From NCBI GenBank assembly GCA_001897535.1, contig MKTC01000031.1, positions 202,428 to 266,427 on the forward strand: a stretch of DNA of 64,000 nt, written 5' to 3'. Positions 20,122-29,134 of this stretch are shown here, one piece after another. This DNA comes from Bacteroidetes bacterium 37-13. GTDB taxonomy: Bacteria; Bacteroidota; Bacteroidia; Chitinophagales; LD1. Position numbers and translations under genes: made by a program. A model generated the notes under the pieces. That model was not told where the DNA came from. It saw nothing but the letters and a program-made list of their open reading frames with translations, and did no database searches. Numbering within the stretch: position 1 is the first letter of the stretch; every line of letters begins with the position of its first letter.

Positions 20122-21474
20122 ATGAAATACGAGAGCCGAAACCCGGCAACAAGTGAACTCATTCAATCATTTTATTTTGATAATTTCCCTGATGTTTCTA
20201 TTTCTAAAAACGCATTTAGAAATTGGAAAAAGTTAAGTGTTGAAGAGAGAAATAACAGTTTGCAAAAAGTAGCTAAACTAATAGCAGAAAGGAAAAGGGA
20301 ATTAGCAGCACTTATTACTTTAGAAATGGGCAAGCCGCTTAGCGAAGCTGAACATGAGGTTGAAAAAACACTCACGCTATTTGATTTTTACAGCAAAAAT
20401 GCCGAGCAATTTTTGAGTCCACAATATGTGGAAACAAGCGCTACAAAAAGTTATTTAGCTTACGAACCTTTAGGTATAATTTTTAGCATCATGCCTTGGA
20501 ATTTTCCGCTTTGGCAAGCGCTGCGTTTTGCTGTTCCGGCTTTGTATGCAGGCAATGTAGCAATTTTAAAACATGCGCCATCTGTGCCGCAATGTGCTAA
20601 AGCAATAGAGCAATTGTTTCATGATGCAGGTTTAGAAAATGGTGTTTTTAAAAACTATTTTTTAACCAACGAAGATGCCGCTAAGTTGATGGAAAATGCT
20701 GCCATAGCAGGAGTGAGTTTTACAGGAAGCGATGCCACTGGAAGTATAATTGCTTCGCAAGCAGGAAAAAGTATTAAAAAAGTAGTGATGGAATTGGGCG
20801 GAAACGATCCATTTATTGTGTTGAAAGATGCTGATTTGGAAAGTGCAGTAAATGGTGCTATAAAGTCGCGCAGCATTAACGCAGGACAGGCTTGTAATGG
20901 CGCTAAACGCTTTATTGTGGCAAAAGAAATTTCGGAAGAGTTTACACAAAAGCTAATTAATAAGGTAAACCAATTAAAAGTTGGAAATCCATTAGAAAAC
21001 TCAACCCAAATTGGACCTTTAGCGCGTAAAGATTTACAACAAAAAGTATTAAAGCAAATAAAAACAAGCGTTGAACAAGGCGCTGTTGCACATGTTTCGC
21101 CACAGCAAATTCCGGAAATTGGAAATTATGTTTCGCCAACTGTGCTCACAAATGTGCAGCCAGGTGTTTTAGCATTTGAAGAAGAAGTATTTGGTCCTGT
21201 GTTTTCGATTGTTGAAGCAAACGATGAACAAGATGCAATTAACTTGGCAAACAATTCAAAATATGGATTGAGCGCTTCTATTTGGTCTACCAATGTGGAA
21301 CATGTAAGCACTTTAATTTCAGAAATTGAAGCAGGAAATGTTTTTGTGAATGAAGTAGTAAGAAGCAATGCTCACTTACCTTTTGGCGGAGTGAAACACA
21401 GCGGTTTCGGTCGCGAAATGGGCGAGGCGGGATTGAAAGAGTTTGTGAATATTAAAACGGTGTTCATAAAATAA
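20122..21474 (+). CDS. NAD(P)-dependent aldehyde dehydrogenase, succinate-semialdehyde dehydrogenase type
   Basis: The product has 450 residues from MKYESRNP at 20122; a longer frame from 20083 would overlap the lipoprotein gene. PWNFPLWQ is the cofactor-region motif, FTGSDATG is the Rossmann turn, E224 in MELGGNDP is the general base and C258 in NAGQAC is the catalytic thiol. EEVFGPV and PFGGVKHSGFGRE complete the family pattern. The short N-terminus and MGKPLSEA segment fit the Sad/GabD-like subgroup. It oxidises an aldehyde to an acid; the true substrate is uncertain. Confidence 0.9.
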   Translation: MKYESRNPATSELIQSFYFDNFPDVSISKNAFRNWKKLSVEERNNSLQKVAKLIAERKRELAALITLEMGKPLSEAEHEVEKTLTLFDFYSKNAEQFLSPQYVETSATKSYLAYEPLGIIFSIMPWNFPLWQALRFAVPALYAGNVAILKHAPSVPQCAKAIEQLFHDAGLENGVFKNYFLTNEDAAKLMENAAIAGVSFTGSDATGSIIASQAGKSIKKVVMELGGNDPFIVLKDADLESAVNGAIKSRSINAGQACNGAKRFIVAKEISEEFTQKLINKVNQLKVGNPLENSTQIGPLARKDLQQKVLKQIKTSVEQGAVAHVSPQQIPEIGNYVSPTVLTNVQPGVLAFEEEVFGPVFSIVEANDEQDAINLANNSKYGLSASIWSTNVEHVSTLISEIEAGNVFVNEVVRSNAHLPFGGVKHSGFGREMGEAGLKEFVNIKTVFIK

Positions 21475-21509
21475 AGTTCTATCGTTTATTCCCCTTTTAA
21501 ATTTGTGTT

Positions 21510-21959
21510 GTGAATACATTAGACATTCAAAATCCAGAACAACTATTTCAATCACAAAAAGTTTTTGGCAGCATTGCATTAGACAATACTTTTCAAACGA
21601 AAGTACGCGTGTTGGTATTGCATGAAACCGCAACTGATTTATCTGAAGAAGATAGAGGTTTGGCAGAGAAAATTTTAGGTGCTGCAAAAGTTTCTACTCA
21701 AGAGTTTTTAATACTAAATGTGTTTCAGGAATCACTTTCCGTTCACCAAGCCATACAATTGTATCAACCGGAAGTTATATTGGTTTTTAGTGAATCTAAA
21801 TACACTTTAGGTAAAAATATGAGCCTGCCTTTGTTTGAAATCTTAGAAATTGGAGGAGCAAAAATTTTAAGAAGTGTTCCACTTTCAGTTCTGCCGGCAC
21901 ATAAAAACGAACGTGAAGTTTTGTGGAAGAGATTGCAAACCTTGTTCAATCTTAAATAA
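21510..21959 (+). CDS. Hypothetical protein upstream of a SpoU-type methyltransferase gene
   Basis: The product has 149 residues starting at GTG 21510. There is no signal peptide or membrane segment. It reads like a small alpha/beta domain: LVLHETATDLSEEDRGLAEKI, then EFLILNVFQE, then VILVFSE. This faintly recalls the DNA polymerase III psi-type fold of small Bacteroidota proteins, but I cannot support that name. A TAAATTTG match at 21498-21505 lies just before the start. The next gene begins three bases after the stop, so it is in an operon with the methyltransferase and phosphatase genes. Confidence 0.6.
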   Translation: MNTLDIQNPEQLFQSQKVFGSIALDNTFQTKVRVLVLHETATDLSEEDRGLAEKILGAAKVSTQEFLILNVFQESLSVHQAIQLYQPEVILVFSESKYTLGKNMSLPLFEILEIGGAKILRSVPLSVLPAHKNEREVLWKRLQTLFNLK

Positions 21960-21962
21960 TTT

Positions 21963-22493
21963 ATGCGCAAACTTAGCAACGATGAATTGGGTAGGGTAGA
22001 AGTGAGTGAATTTTCTACTGTGAAGAAAATGCCTGTGGTGGTAGTTTTAGATAATGTTCGCAGCCATTTGAATGTAGGAAGCGTGTTTAGAAGTTGTGAT
22101 GCTTTTCCTGTAGAAGCGCTTTATTTATGCGGTATTACAGGCGTTCCGCCTCATCGAGATATACAAAAAACTGCTTTAGGAGCTACCGAAACTGTGCAGT
22201 GGGAATATTTTGAAAATGCAGAAACTGCTATTGAAAAACTAAAAGCAAACGGATATAAAATTTTATCGGTAGAGCAAGCTGAAGGTAGCACTGCCCTTCA
22301 ATCGCTTGCCGATTTAATGAAACAACCTATTGCATTTGTTTTTGGAAATGAGGTAGATGGTGTGCAACAAAATATAGTTTCTAAGAGTGATTACTGCATT
22401 GAAATTCCACAGTTTGGTAGCAAACATTCTTTAAATATTTCAGTGAGTGCGGGTGTGGTGCTTTGGGAAGCTGCAAGAAATTTTTATATTTAG
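21963..22493 (+). CDS. SpoU/TrmH-family RNA methyltransferase
   Basis: The product has 176 residues. The trefoil-knot SPOUT domain is complete: NVGSVFRSCDAF (motif 1, with the catalytic Arg), FVFGNEVDGV (motif 2) and IPQFGSKHSLNISVSAGV (motif 3). The family 2'-O-methylates tRNA or rRNA using S-adenosylmethionine. The protein is short, without the extra N-terminal RNA-binding domain of TrmB or RlmB types, so the target is uncertain. Confidence 0.9.
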   Translation: MRKLSNDELGRVEVSEFSTVKKMPVVVVLDNVRSHLNVGSVFRSCDAFPVEALYLCGITGVPPHRDIQKTALGATETVQWEYFENAETAIEKLKANGYKILSVEQAEGSTALQSLADLMKQPIAFVFGNEVDGVQQNIVSKSDYCIEIPQFGSKHSLNISVSAGVVLWEAARNFYI

Positions 22494-22499
22494 AAGTAT

Positions 22500-23132
22500 A
22501 TGTTAAAGCAGCCTTTTTCAGATATTAAAAATATTGTTTTCGATATAGGAAACGTGTTGGTGGATATTGATTTTAAAGCAGTAGCAGATGCGTTTAAAAA
22601 GATTGCAATTGCTGATTTTTCTTCAATAGTTTCTTACAATAGGCAAGAAAGTTTTTTCGATTTGTTTGAGAAAGGAAAAATATCGGCAAAAGAATTTAGA
22701 AATACTTTGCGCCAGTTCTTAAAGCCAAACATTTCAGATGAGGAAATTGATGCTGCATGGAACAGTATTTTAATTTCATACCCACCAAAAAAATTTGAAT
22801 TGCTACAAGAGCTAAAATTACATTATAGAGTTTTGGCACTAAGCAATACAAATGAAATTCACGTTGCGGCATTAAACAAAGCGGCAAAGGAAAAATTAGG
22901 GAAAGAAAAATTTGCAGACTTCTTTCATCACGCATATTATTCAAACGAAACAGGTTTTAGAAAACCGGAATTGGAAATTTACGAACTAATGCTACAACAG
23001 CAATTTCTAAACCCACACGAAACACTGTTTATTGATGATAAAGAAGAGAATATTGAAGCGGCAAAAGCCTTGCATATTCAAGTTTTTCACTTAACCGATA
23101 GAGATAAACTTTGTGAATTGTTTTATCTATAA
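22500..23132 (+). CDS. HAD-family phosphatase, YihX-like
   Basis: The product has 210 residues. The nucleophile motif is FDIGNVLVDID with D15; the second position of DxDx is Gly, as in YihX-type sugar phosphatases. SNTNEIH is motif II, FRKPELEIY holds the motif III Lys, and FIDDKEENIEAA is motif IV. It probably dephosphorylates a small sugar phosphate in the cytosol. It is the last gene of the three-gene run from 21510 and overlaps the end of the opposing broken oxidoreductase gene by six bases. Confidence 0.87.
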   Translation: MLKQPFSDIKNIVFDIGNVLVDIDFKAVADAFKKIAIADFSSIVSYNRQESFFDLFEKGKISAKEFRNTLRQFLKPNISDEEIDAAWNSILISYPPKKFELLQELKLHYRVLALSNTNEIHVAALNKAAKEKLGKEKFADFFHHAYYSNETGFRKPELEIYELMLQQQFLNPHETLFIDDKEENIEAAKALHIQVFHLTDRDKLCELFYL

Positions 23133-24438
23133 TTTAGTTGGCATATAGTCTTTTTGATAGTATTTAGCCCAACCGTTGTTAATGGAGAATGTAAGTTGTT
23201 TTCCGATTATTTTTTCTAACCAAAGTGGAACAAAGAAATTTCTATTTGGTCCAAAATAATTGTAGTAGTGATGGTCGTTCATGGAGTTGGTATCAAAGGC
23301 ATGTCGCGCTGCAAAATTTCCACAAAAAGTAGCCCAAGGCAAACCCACGCACCCCAATACAAAGTGCAACCAAGGTGAATCCGGGTCTTTAATTATTGAT
23401 TGCAGTAAATCTCTTGTGCAATCAATTCTACCGGGCCAAAATTGAACAAAGTGTAAATCTTTTAGCTGCGGAAATTTCTCCTTAAAATCTTTAATTACCA
23501 TATCAATAATTATAGCAGAGTTCACATCTTTTTTTGAAAAAGTGGTAAGCATACTTCCTCCTCCAAGCAGTAATCTATTATCGCCCGTGAGCCGGAAATA
23601 ACTATAAACCAAAGTAGAATCCCAGCATTGAAATCTTTCATCAGGAAAAATAGAATTTACCATTTCTTCATTTAGTGGCTCGCTAATAGAAAGAAATGTT
23701 TGTGTATGGTAAATCAATTCTGAATAATCACTAAGCTGCGGGCTTATTTTATCTGCACAAAAATAATTTGGTCGGCAGTTACAGAGCCTAAATGTGTAGT
23801 TGCGCAATGATCTTTTACTGATAACACTTCGGTAGCTTCATAAATTTCAATACCGTTTTCGAGCAGTACTTTTTTCATTCCCTGGCAATAGCGCAAAGCG
23901 TCAATTCCATAGGTTTCTTTATAGCGCACAGCGCCTGAATAAGCTTGTGAGCCAATTATAGATTGAAGTGATTTAGTGTCGTAAAGTGTTTGCTCAAATT
24001 CAAGTAGTTTTCTTGCATTCATTTCTTCTTCAATTGCCTGCCAGCCATCTTTTCCAATGCCTAAAAGTAAACTGTCTTGAATTTGAAAATCGCAACTGAT
24101 TTTATGTTCGGCAACTGCTTATTTCATTATATCAATTCCTTTTACAGGCACACTCCAAATATCTTTTGCGCCTTTTGTTCCAAGTCTTCGTATCAGTTGC
24201 GAAAGTTCTAATTCGCTATCCGGTGTAAGGAAGCCGGCACTTTTACCGGAAGAACTTCCACCGAAAATATTTTTTTCTACTACCGTTACTTTCAATCCTT
24301 TTCCAATAAAGTAATAGGCTGCTGATATACCGGCTGCTCCTGCGCCAACTATTAAAATATCAGTTTTTATTGTTTTGTGAGCGGTGGACAAATTGGTGTA
24401 TTGATGCCAAGTAAAGTTGTGAACCAGCAGTTTTGTAA
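23127..24438 (-). pseudogene. FAD-dependent amine/amino-acid oxidoreductase (DAO type), broken
   Basis: Three reading-frame pieces join into one DAO-like enzyme. The N-terminal piece has the dinucleotide loop IVGAGAAGISAAYY and SGKSAGFLTPD. It stops at TAA (24119-24121), and the same frame continues directly as AVAEHKISCDFQIQ, so this is an in-frame nonsense change. The next break is near 23757, where the frame ends QIIFVQIK. One extra T in the local T run would restore QIIFCADKISPQLS. The last piece (to 23127) carries the substrate-binding half. No ATG precedes the N-terminal piece; the first usable starts are TTG or CTG codons. Two independent lesions argue for a true pseudogene, though the homopolymer lesion alone could be a sequencing error. 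Confidence 0.8.
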
Positions 24439-24638
24439 AATCATGTTAGGTGTTTTTAGTTATTGAATTTTATGCAAGTGAATTTTAATAGTTGGAAATG
24501 AGATTAAGTTTCAACCTGCCTTTCAAACTTAACCTACGTAAAAATTTTGCACAAGAAAATATACTATAATGTAATATAAATTATTGGAATTTAACGTTGC
24601 ATTGCCATTGATTTTGCCTGCTAAAAAGTAAACATTGC

Positions 24639-24667
24639 TTGGTATTTAAACAAGGTGCTTATCTTTG
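24639..24667 (+). promoter_or_regulatory. Predicted Bacteroidota promoter for dusB
   Basis: TTG (24639-24641), an 18-base spacer and TATCTTTG (24660-24667) fit the consensus. The -7 box ends only seven bases before the ATG at 24675, so the mRNA would have almost no leader. Confidence 0.5.
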
Positions 24668-24674
24668 CCATTCA

Positions 24675-25715
24675 ATGATAAAAATCGGGAACTTCACTTT
24701 GCCGGAAAAACCGCTGTTGCTTGCACCAATGGAAGATGTAAGCGATCCGCCTTTTCGCCATTTGTGTAAAAAACATGGAGCGGATATGCTATACACTGAA
24801 TTTATTTCGGCTGATGGCTTGGTACGCGATGCAGAAAAGAGCTTAAAAAAGCTGGATATTTTTGAAGATGAACGCCCGGTTGGAATTCAAATTTTTGGCG
24901 GTGAAGAAGATGCAATGGCACGCAGTGCCGAAATTGTGGAGCGTGCAAACCCTGAAGTTTTAGACATAAATTACGGCTGTCCGGTTAAGAATGTTGTTTG
25001 TAAAAATGCAGGCTCCGGAATTTTACGCGATATTGATAAAATGGTGAAACTCACTGAATTGATTGTGAAATCTACTTCGCTTCCTGTAACGGTAAAAACG
25101 CGCTTAGGCTGGAACGAAAGCTCTATTCGCATTGTGGAAGTGGCTGAAAGATTACAAGATGTCGGCATAAAAGCGCTTTCGCTGCATTGCAGAACACGCC
25201 ACCAAATGTACACCGGCAGAGCCGATTGGACATGGATAAGCAAGGTGAAAGAAAATCCGCGTATTACAATTCCAATTTTTGGAAATGGCGATGTGGACAC
25301 ACCGGAGAGAGCTAAAGAAATGCTGGATAAATATGGCGCTGATGGTGTGATGATTGGTAGAGCTTCTATCGGTTATCCTTGGATTTTTAGAGAAATAAAA
25401 CACTATTTTAATACCGGAAAAAAATTAGCTCCGCCAACTTTAAACGAACGTTTGGAAGCTGCGCACACACATTTGCATCGCTCCATACAGTGGAAAGGAG
25501 AGAAGTTAGGTGTTTTAGAAATGCGCAGGCACTACGGACATTATTTTAGAGGTTTTGAAAATGTAAAAACTTTTAGAAGCCGCTTGGTTACTGCAAGTTC
25601 TTCGAGCGAAATTGAAACTATTTTAGAAGAACTAAAGCATTACTACACTCAAAATCCTGAGTTGATGAAACTTTCAATGCCTTCAAAAAATATTGAATAC
25701 ACCGGAATAGACTAA
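24675..25715 (+). CDS. dusB: tRNA-dihydrouridine synthase
   Basis: The product has 346 residues from MIKIGNFTLP; the frame upstream to 24639 lacks an ATG and overlaps the promoter. FMN-binding TIM-barrel marks are LAPMEDVSDPPFR, QIFGGEED, DINYGCPVKNVVCKNAGSG (the second Cys being the catalytic acid) and GNGDV ... GVMIGRAS. The enzyme reduces uridine to dihydrouridine in tRNA with NADPH and FMN. The assignment to the DusB subfamily rests on general similarity. The ccmB gene starts ten bases after its stop. Confidence 0.93.
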   Translation: MIKIGNFTLPEKPLLLAPMEDVSDPPFRHLCKKHGADMLYTEFISADGLVRDAEKSLKKLDIFEDERPVGIQIFGGEEDAMARSAEIVERANPEVLDINYGCPVKNVVCKNAGSGILRDIDKMVKLTELIVKSTSLPVTVKTRLGWNESSIRIVEVAERLQDVGIKALSLHCRTRHQMYTGRADWTWISKVKENPRITIPIFGNGDVDTPERAKEMLDKYGADGVMIGRASIGYPWIFREIKHYFNTGKKLAPPTLNERLEAAHTHLHRSIQWKGEKLGVLEMRRHYGHYFRGFENVKTFRSRLVTASSSSEIETILEELKHYYTQNPELMKLSMPSKNIEYTGID

Positions 25716-25725
25716 AATTTGAAGT

Positions 25726-26394
25726 GTGAACCCAAAGCTGTTTTCATTACTAAATATTGAGTTGATAAAAGAACTGCGCAACAAATACATTTTGGCAGGT
25801 TTGTTGGTGTATGAACTTTCGTGTGTTCTGTTGGTGAAGTTTTTAGTTCAGTATGCCGAAGTTTCTAAGAACGAAGAAACTACTTTGTTGGCACTGTTTT
25901 GGCTCACCATTTTGTTTAGCATTGTAAACTCTGTTGTAAGTTCATTTCAAAAAGAACCTGAAGGCAGAATGTTTTATTACCGCTGGGCAGTGTCGCCTGA
26001 AATGTTTATTGTTTCAAAACTTATTTTCAATTTTATTTTTGCGGTGTTGCTTGCGCTTATCGGGTTTGTAACTTTCTATACCATGGTTGGTTTTGAAATG
26101 CAAAATATGCCGCTGTTTTTAGCAACAGTAATTTTAAGTTGTGGTGGATACACTATAATTTTTACAACTGTAGGCGCAGTGGCAATGGGAACTCGCAATG
26201 CAGCCACGCTTACTGCTATTCTTGGTTTACCTTTAATAATTCCTATTTTGGCATTTATTGCGAAACTCTCGATGGCAAGTTTGGAACCTGCAATATCAGA
26301 TATTGCGATTAAAAATCTTTTGTTATTATTTGTTTTAGATTGCTTAATTGGGGCTTTTACTTACGTACTGTTCCCATATATTTGGCGCGATTGA
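25726..26394 (+). CDS. ccmB: Haem exporter permease CcmB
   Basis: The product has 222 residues starting at GTG 25726, with six hydrophobic segments. FQKEPEGRMFYYRWAVSPE between helices 2 and 3 is a typical CcmB loop. CcmB is the membrane part of the CcmABCD system that delivers haem for cytochrome c maturation. ccmC starts eight bases later and a ccmD-like gene follows; no ccmA is seen here, so the ATPase must be elsewhere. Confidence 0.9.
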   Translation: MNPKLFSLLNIELIKELRNKYILAGLLVYELSCVLLVKFLVQYAEVSKNEETTLLALFWLTILFSIVNSVVSSFQKEPEGRMFYYRWAVSPEMFIVSKLIFNFIFAVLLALIGFVTFYTMVGFEMQNMPLFLATVILSCGGYTIIFTTVGAVAMGTRNAATLTAILGLPLIIPILAFIAKLSMASLEPAISDIAIKNLLLLFVLDCLIGAFTYVLFPYIWRD

Positions 26395-26401
26395 AATTGT
26401 T

Positions 26402-27469
26402 ATGCTGAACTTCTTAAAAAAAATGTGGTGGAAATGGCTTTGCGCAGCATTGCTCGTTTATATTTTACTCGCAGGAATGTTGATTCCAATGGGTTCTGGT
26501 ATTTCTTCCGTTCAGCCTTATGTGTTTAAAGCCGACACGGTTTTTACCTTTTCGGTGAAAGGAGTAAACACTAATTTTTCTGCACAAAGCAATACACAAG
26601 TTTGGTTTAAGGCAGAGCAAAAATATTTCTGTGCTTCTAAAATTGAAGTGGTTGATGCAGAGCATTTGAACGTTCAATTTGGAATAAGCAAAGCATTGAG
26701 CGAGCCGCTAAAAGATAATAACTACGATATAATTGTAAACAACGATAAAGATGGCACTATTGCTTTGCGCGAAGGTGTTACACTTTTGCCTGGTAGTGTT
26801 GCTGTGGTAGATTCAACTTTGCCAACTACAAATAGCTGCGTGGTGGAAGTTGATAATAATAAATCAGCAGCCTTTGCATTTCCGTTTCGCGAAATTTTGT
26901 ACGAGAGTATTCGCAACACTTTTTACCATGTTCCGATGTGGTTCACCATGTTGTTTTTGATTTTGCTTTCTACTTATTTTAGTGTGCGATATTTGCAAAC
27001 GAATAATCTACAAAACGATTTATTGGCTGCGGCATTTGGCAGTGTAGCATTGGTATTTGGCATTTTAGGAATTGTAACCGGAATGATTTGGGCAACTTAC
27101 ACTTGGGGCGAGCCTTGGCCAAACGACCCAAAGCTGAATGGCGCTGCAATCGGCATTATGATTTACTTGGCATATATTATTTTGCGTGGCTCTGTTGATG
27201 ATGAAATTAAGCGCGCACGAATTGCTTCGGTGTACAGTATTTTTGCTGCGGTAATTTTTATTCTCTTCATTTTTGTGGTGCCGCGTCTGCCGGGTACCGA
27301 TTCATTACATCCCGGAAATGGAGGAAACCCTGCATTCAGCAAATATGATTTGGATAGCCATTTACGCATGGTTTTTTATCCTGCTGTAATTGCTTGGATT
27401 CTACTGGGTCTTTGGGTTTCTGGTATTTTGGTGAGAATAAATTTATTAAAGGAAAAGCATAAAAAATAG
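26402..27469 (+). CDS. ccmC: Haem-handling protein CcmC with large extracytoplasmic insert
   Basis: The product has 355 residues from MLNFLKKMWW; an upstream frame start at 26348 lies inside ccmB. The haem-binding tryptophan-rich segment is present as GMIWATYTWGEPWPNDPKLNGA with its flanking helices, and histidines occur in TFYHVPMW and SHLRMVF. Between helix 1 and helix 2 (about residues 30-170) there is a beta-rich extracytoplasmic region with YVFKADTVFTFSVKG. It is unlike the roughly 240-residue enterobacterial CcmC and may be an OmpA-independent haem-chaperone-like or CcmE-like domain. That identity is an inference. Confidence 0.85.
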   Translation: MLNFLKKMWWKWLCAALLVYILLAGMLIPMGSGISSVQPYVFKADTVFTFSVKGVNTNFSAQSNTQVWFKAEQKYFCASKIEVVDAEHLNVQFGISKALSEPLKDNNYDIIVNNDKDGTIALREGVTLLPGSVAVVDSTLPTTNSCVVEVDNNKSAAFAFPFREILYESIRNTFYHVPMWFTMLFLILLSTYFSVRYLQTNNLQNDLLAAAFGSVALVFGILGIVTGMIWATYTWGEPWPNDPKLNGAAIGIMIYLAYIILRGSVDDEIKRARIASVYSIFAAVIFILFIFVVPRLPGTDSLHPGNGGNPAFSKYDLDSHLRMVFYPAVIAWILLGLWVSGILVRINLLKEKHKK

Positions 27470-27557
27470 TAGTGAAAAACTATAAAGCATTAGAGAGAAA
27501 TAATGTTTTGCAGTTTTTAAGTAATCGTTATTTATAGAAAAACAAAAACCGATAGAA

Positions 27558-27749
27558 ATGAAAAGTATAATCTCAGTTATTGCTTTTTTAGTTGCTTTTA
27601 GCACTGTTTTCGCGCAAGGAAATGAAACAGAATTTATGCGCAGCAATCAAAAAATATACGTGGTAGTTGCCGTATTGTTTGTAATTCTTTTAGGCTTAAT
27701 TGGATACTTGTTTAGTCTTGAAAAACGACTAAAAAAGTTAGAAAAATAG
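27558..27749 (+). CDS. ccmD: CcmD-family small membrane protein
   Basis: The product has 63 residues: a signal-like segment ending FAQ at 20, then EFMRSNQKIYVVVAVLFVILLG, one membrane helix and a basic tail. Its size, topology and position directly behind ccmC fit the CcmD role of holding the haem-loading complex together. Confidence 0.75.
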   Translation: MKSIISVIAFLVAFSTVFAQGNETEFMRSNQKIYVVVAVLFVILLGLIGYLFSLEKRLKKLEK

Positions 27750-27758
27750 AAGCTGTTT

Positions 27759-28265
27759 TTAAAGTGCTTTAAACGATTCTAACATGCCGTTTAAATCGTC
27801 TTTGTAGCGCAGTTTTCTTTCTTCGCCTCTGGTCCACACGCATACTTGGTAGTTGTAACCTTTCCTTCCTTCTAAAGAATAATGCGAATAGAATATTTTC
27901 TCTTTGCCCATGTTTCCCATCACTTCGGAGTGAACGCCTTGCAAGCCGCCCAACTCGGCTGCTGAAGAATCGGCAACTTGTGCTTTTTGCATTACGTTTT
28001 TTAATACAGAAATATTTCTTGCAGCATATTCTGCAAATGGCGGAAGCGTATCTTGTTTGTCTTTAATCACCACAAAATATACACTGCGAAAGCGATTGGA
28101 ATATTGCAGCGGTGCGCCAGGCAATAATTCATCAGTTTTATTCATCCACGATGGCACAGCAGCAGAAAATTCATTGTTTACGCTAACGGTTGTCCACTGT
28201 TTTGAATAATGGCATGCACTTAAAAAAAGTGTAAAGAATATAATTGAGAATGTGGTATGTTTCAT
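27759..28265 (-). CDS. Small lipoprotein, function unknown
   Basis: The product has 168 residues from MKHTTFS at 28265; an ATG at 28280 would add five residues before the signal. The lipobox is LSAC. The mature domain has NEFSAAVPSWMNKTDELLP and later HSEVMGNMGKEKIFYSH, the pattern of small PsbP-like or DUF1795-like beta proteins that hold a single substrate, but no family name is firm. It meets the ccmD gene tail to tail. Confidence 0.65.
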   Translation of the reverse strand: MKHTTFSIIFFTLFLSACHYSKQWTTVSVNNEFSAAVPSWMNKTDELLPGAPLQYSNRFRSVYFVVIKDKQDTLPPFAEYAARNISVLKNVMQKAQVADSSAAELGGLQGVHSEVMGNMGKEKIFYSHYSLEGRKGYNYQVCVWTRGEERKLRYKDDLNGMLESFKAL

Positions 28266-28355
28266 GATAATTCTGTGCAATAGTATTTCAACTTATTTAA
28301 AATAGAAGCCTTTGTTTAGTGAATAAATGTTGTGCAGAAGATTTTGGAGAAAATT

Positions 28356-29084
28356 CTAAAGCAGATTGTGCGCTTTTGCAAAGCGTTCTGCTTTCGCCAA
28401 GTCATCAGGTGTGTCAATAGAAATGGTTTCGTTTTGTGTAATTGCTACCTTAATTTTGTGGCCATTTTGCAGCCAACGCAGTTGCTCTAAGCTTTCAATT
28501 TCTTCTAAGTTGGTAGTGGGTAATTTTACTAATTCTAAAATTGTTTCCTTTTTAAATCCATATAAACCAATGTGCTTGTAAAATCCGAAATTATCTTCGC
28601 TTTGATGAAAAGGAATGGCACTTCGGCTAAAGTACAATGCTTCGTTTTTAAGGTTTAAAACCACTTTTACAATACTTGGAGTTTCAAATAAACTTTCATC
28701 ATCTAAAAATTTTGCAAGCGTTACAATTTGAGTGGAAGGTTCAGTTAAAGTAGCAAGCAATAAATTAATTTGTTCAGGCTCAATAAACGGTTCATCTCCT
28801 TGAATATTTACAATGTAATCTGCCGAAATATTTTGCGCAATTTCTGCAATGCGCTCTGTGCCATTTTTATGTTTGGGTGAAGTGAGCATTGCTTTTCCGC
28901 CAAAGTTTAGAACTGTATTTAAAATACGCTCATCATCAGTGGCAACGATTACTTCACTCAAGTTGCTTTTTAAGCATTGTTCGTATACTCTTTGTATCAT
29001 CGGTTTGCCTGCAATGAGTGCCAAAGGCTTGCCAGGTAAGCGTGATGAACTAAAGCGAGAAGGAATAATGCCGACAGTTTTCAA
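28356..29084 (-). CDS. kdsB: 3-deoxy-manno-octulosonate cytidylyltransferase
   Basis: The product has 242 residues. The nucleotide-binding signature SRFSSSRLPGKPL lies at residues 9-21, followed by IVATDDERI, NIQGDEPFIEPEQI and the later HIGLYGFK. The enzyme activates Kdo as CMP-Kdo for lipopolysaccharide core synthesis in the cytosol, confirming a Gram-negative envelope. Confidence 0.95.
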   Translation of the reverse strand: MKTVGIIPSRFSSSRLPGKPLALIAGKPMIQRVYEQCLKSNLSEVIVATDDERILNTVLNFGGKAMLTSPKHKNGTERIAEIAQNISADYIVNIQGDEPFIEPEQINLLLATLTEPSTQIVTLAKFLDDESLFETPSIVKVVLNLKNEALYFSRSAIPFHQSEDNFGFYKHIGLYGFKKETILELVKLPTTNLEEIESLEQLRWLQNGHKIKVAITQNETISIDTPDDLAKAERFAKAHNLL

Positions 29085-29134
29085 GTGCGCTAATTTCTAT
29101 TAAATAAAATTGAATAAGTATTTTTGGCTAAAAG

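Noticed and set aside
23127-24391. Three separate small genes
   Set aside because: Their products are consecutive parts of one FAD oxidoreductase, so they are pieces of a broken gene.
26348-26401. Upstream start for CcmC
   Set aside because: It lies inside ccmB and lacks any similarity to the family.
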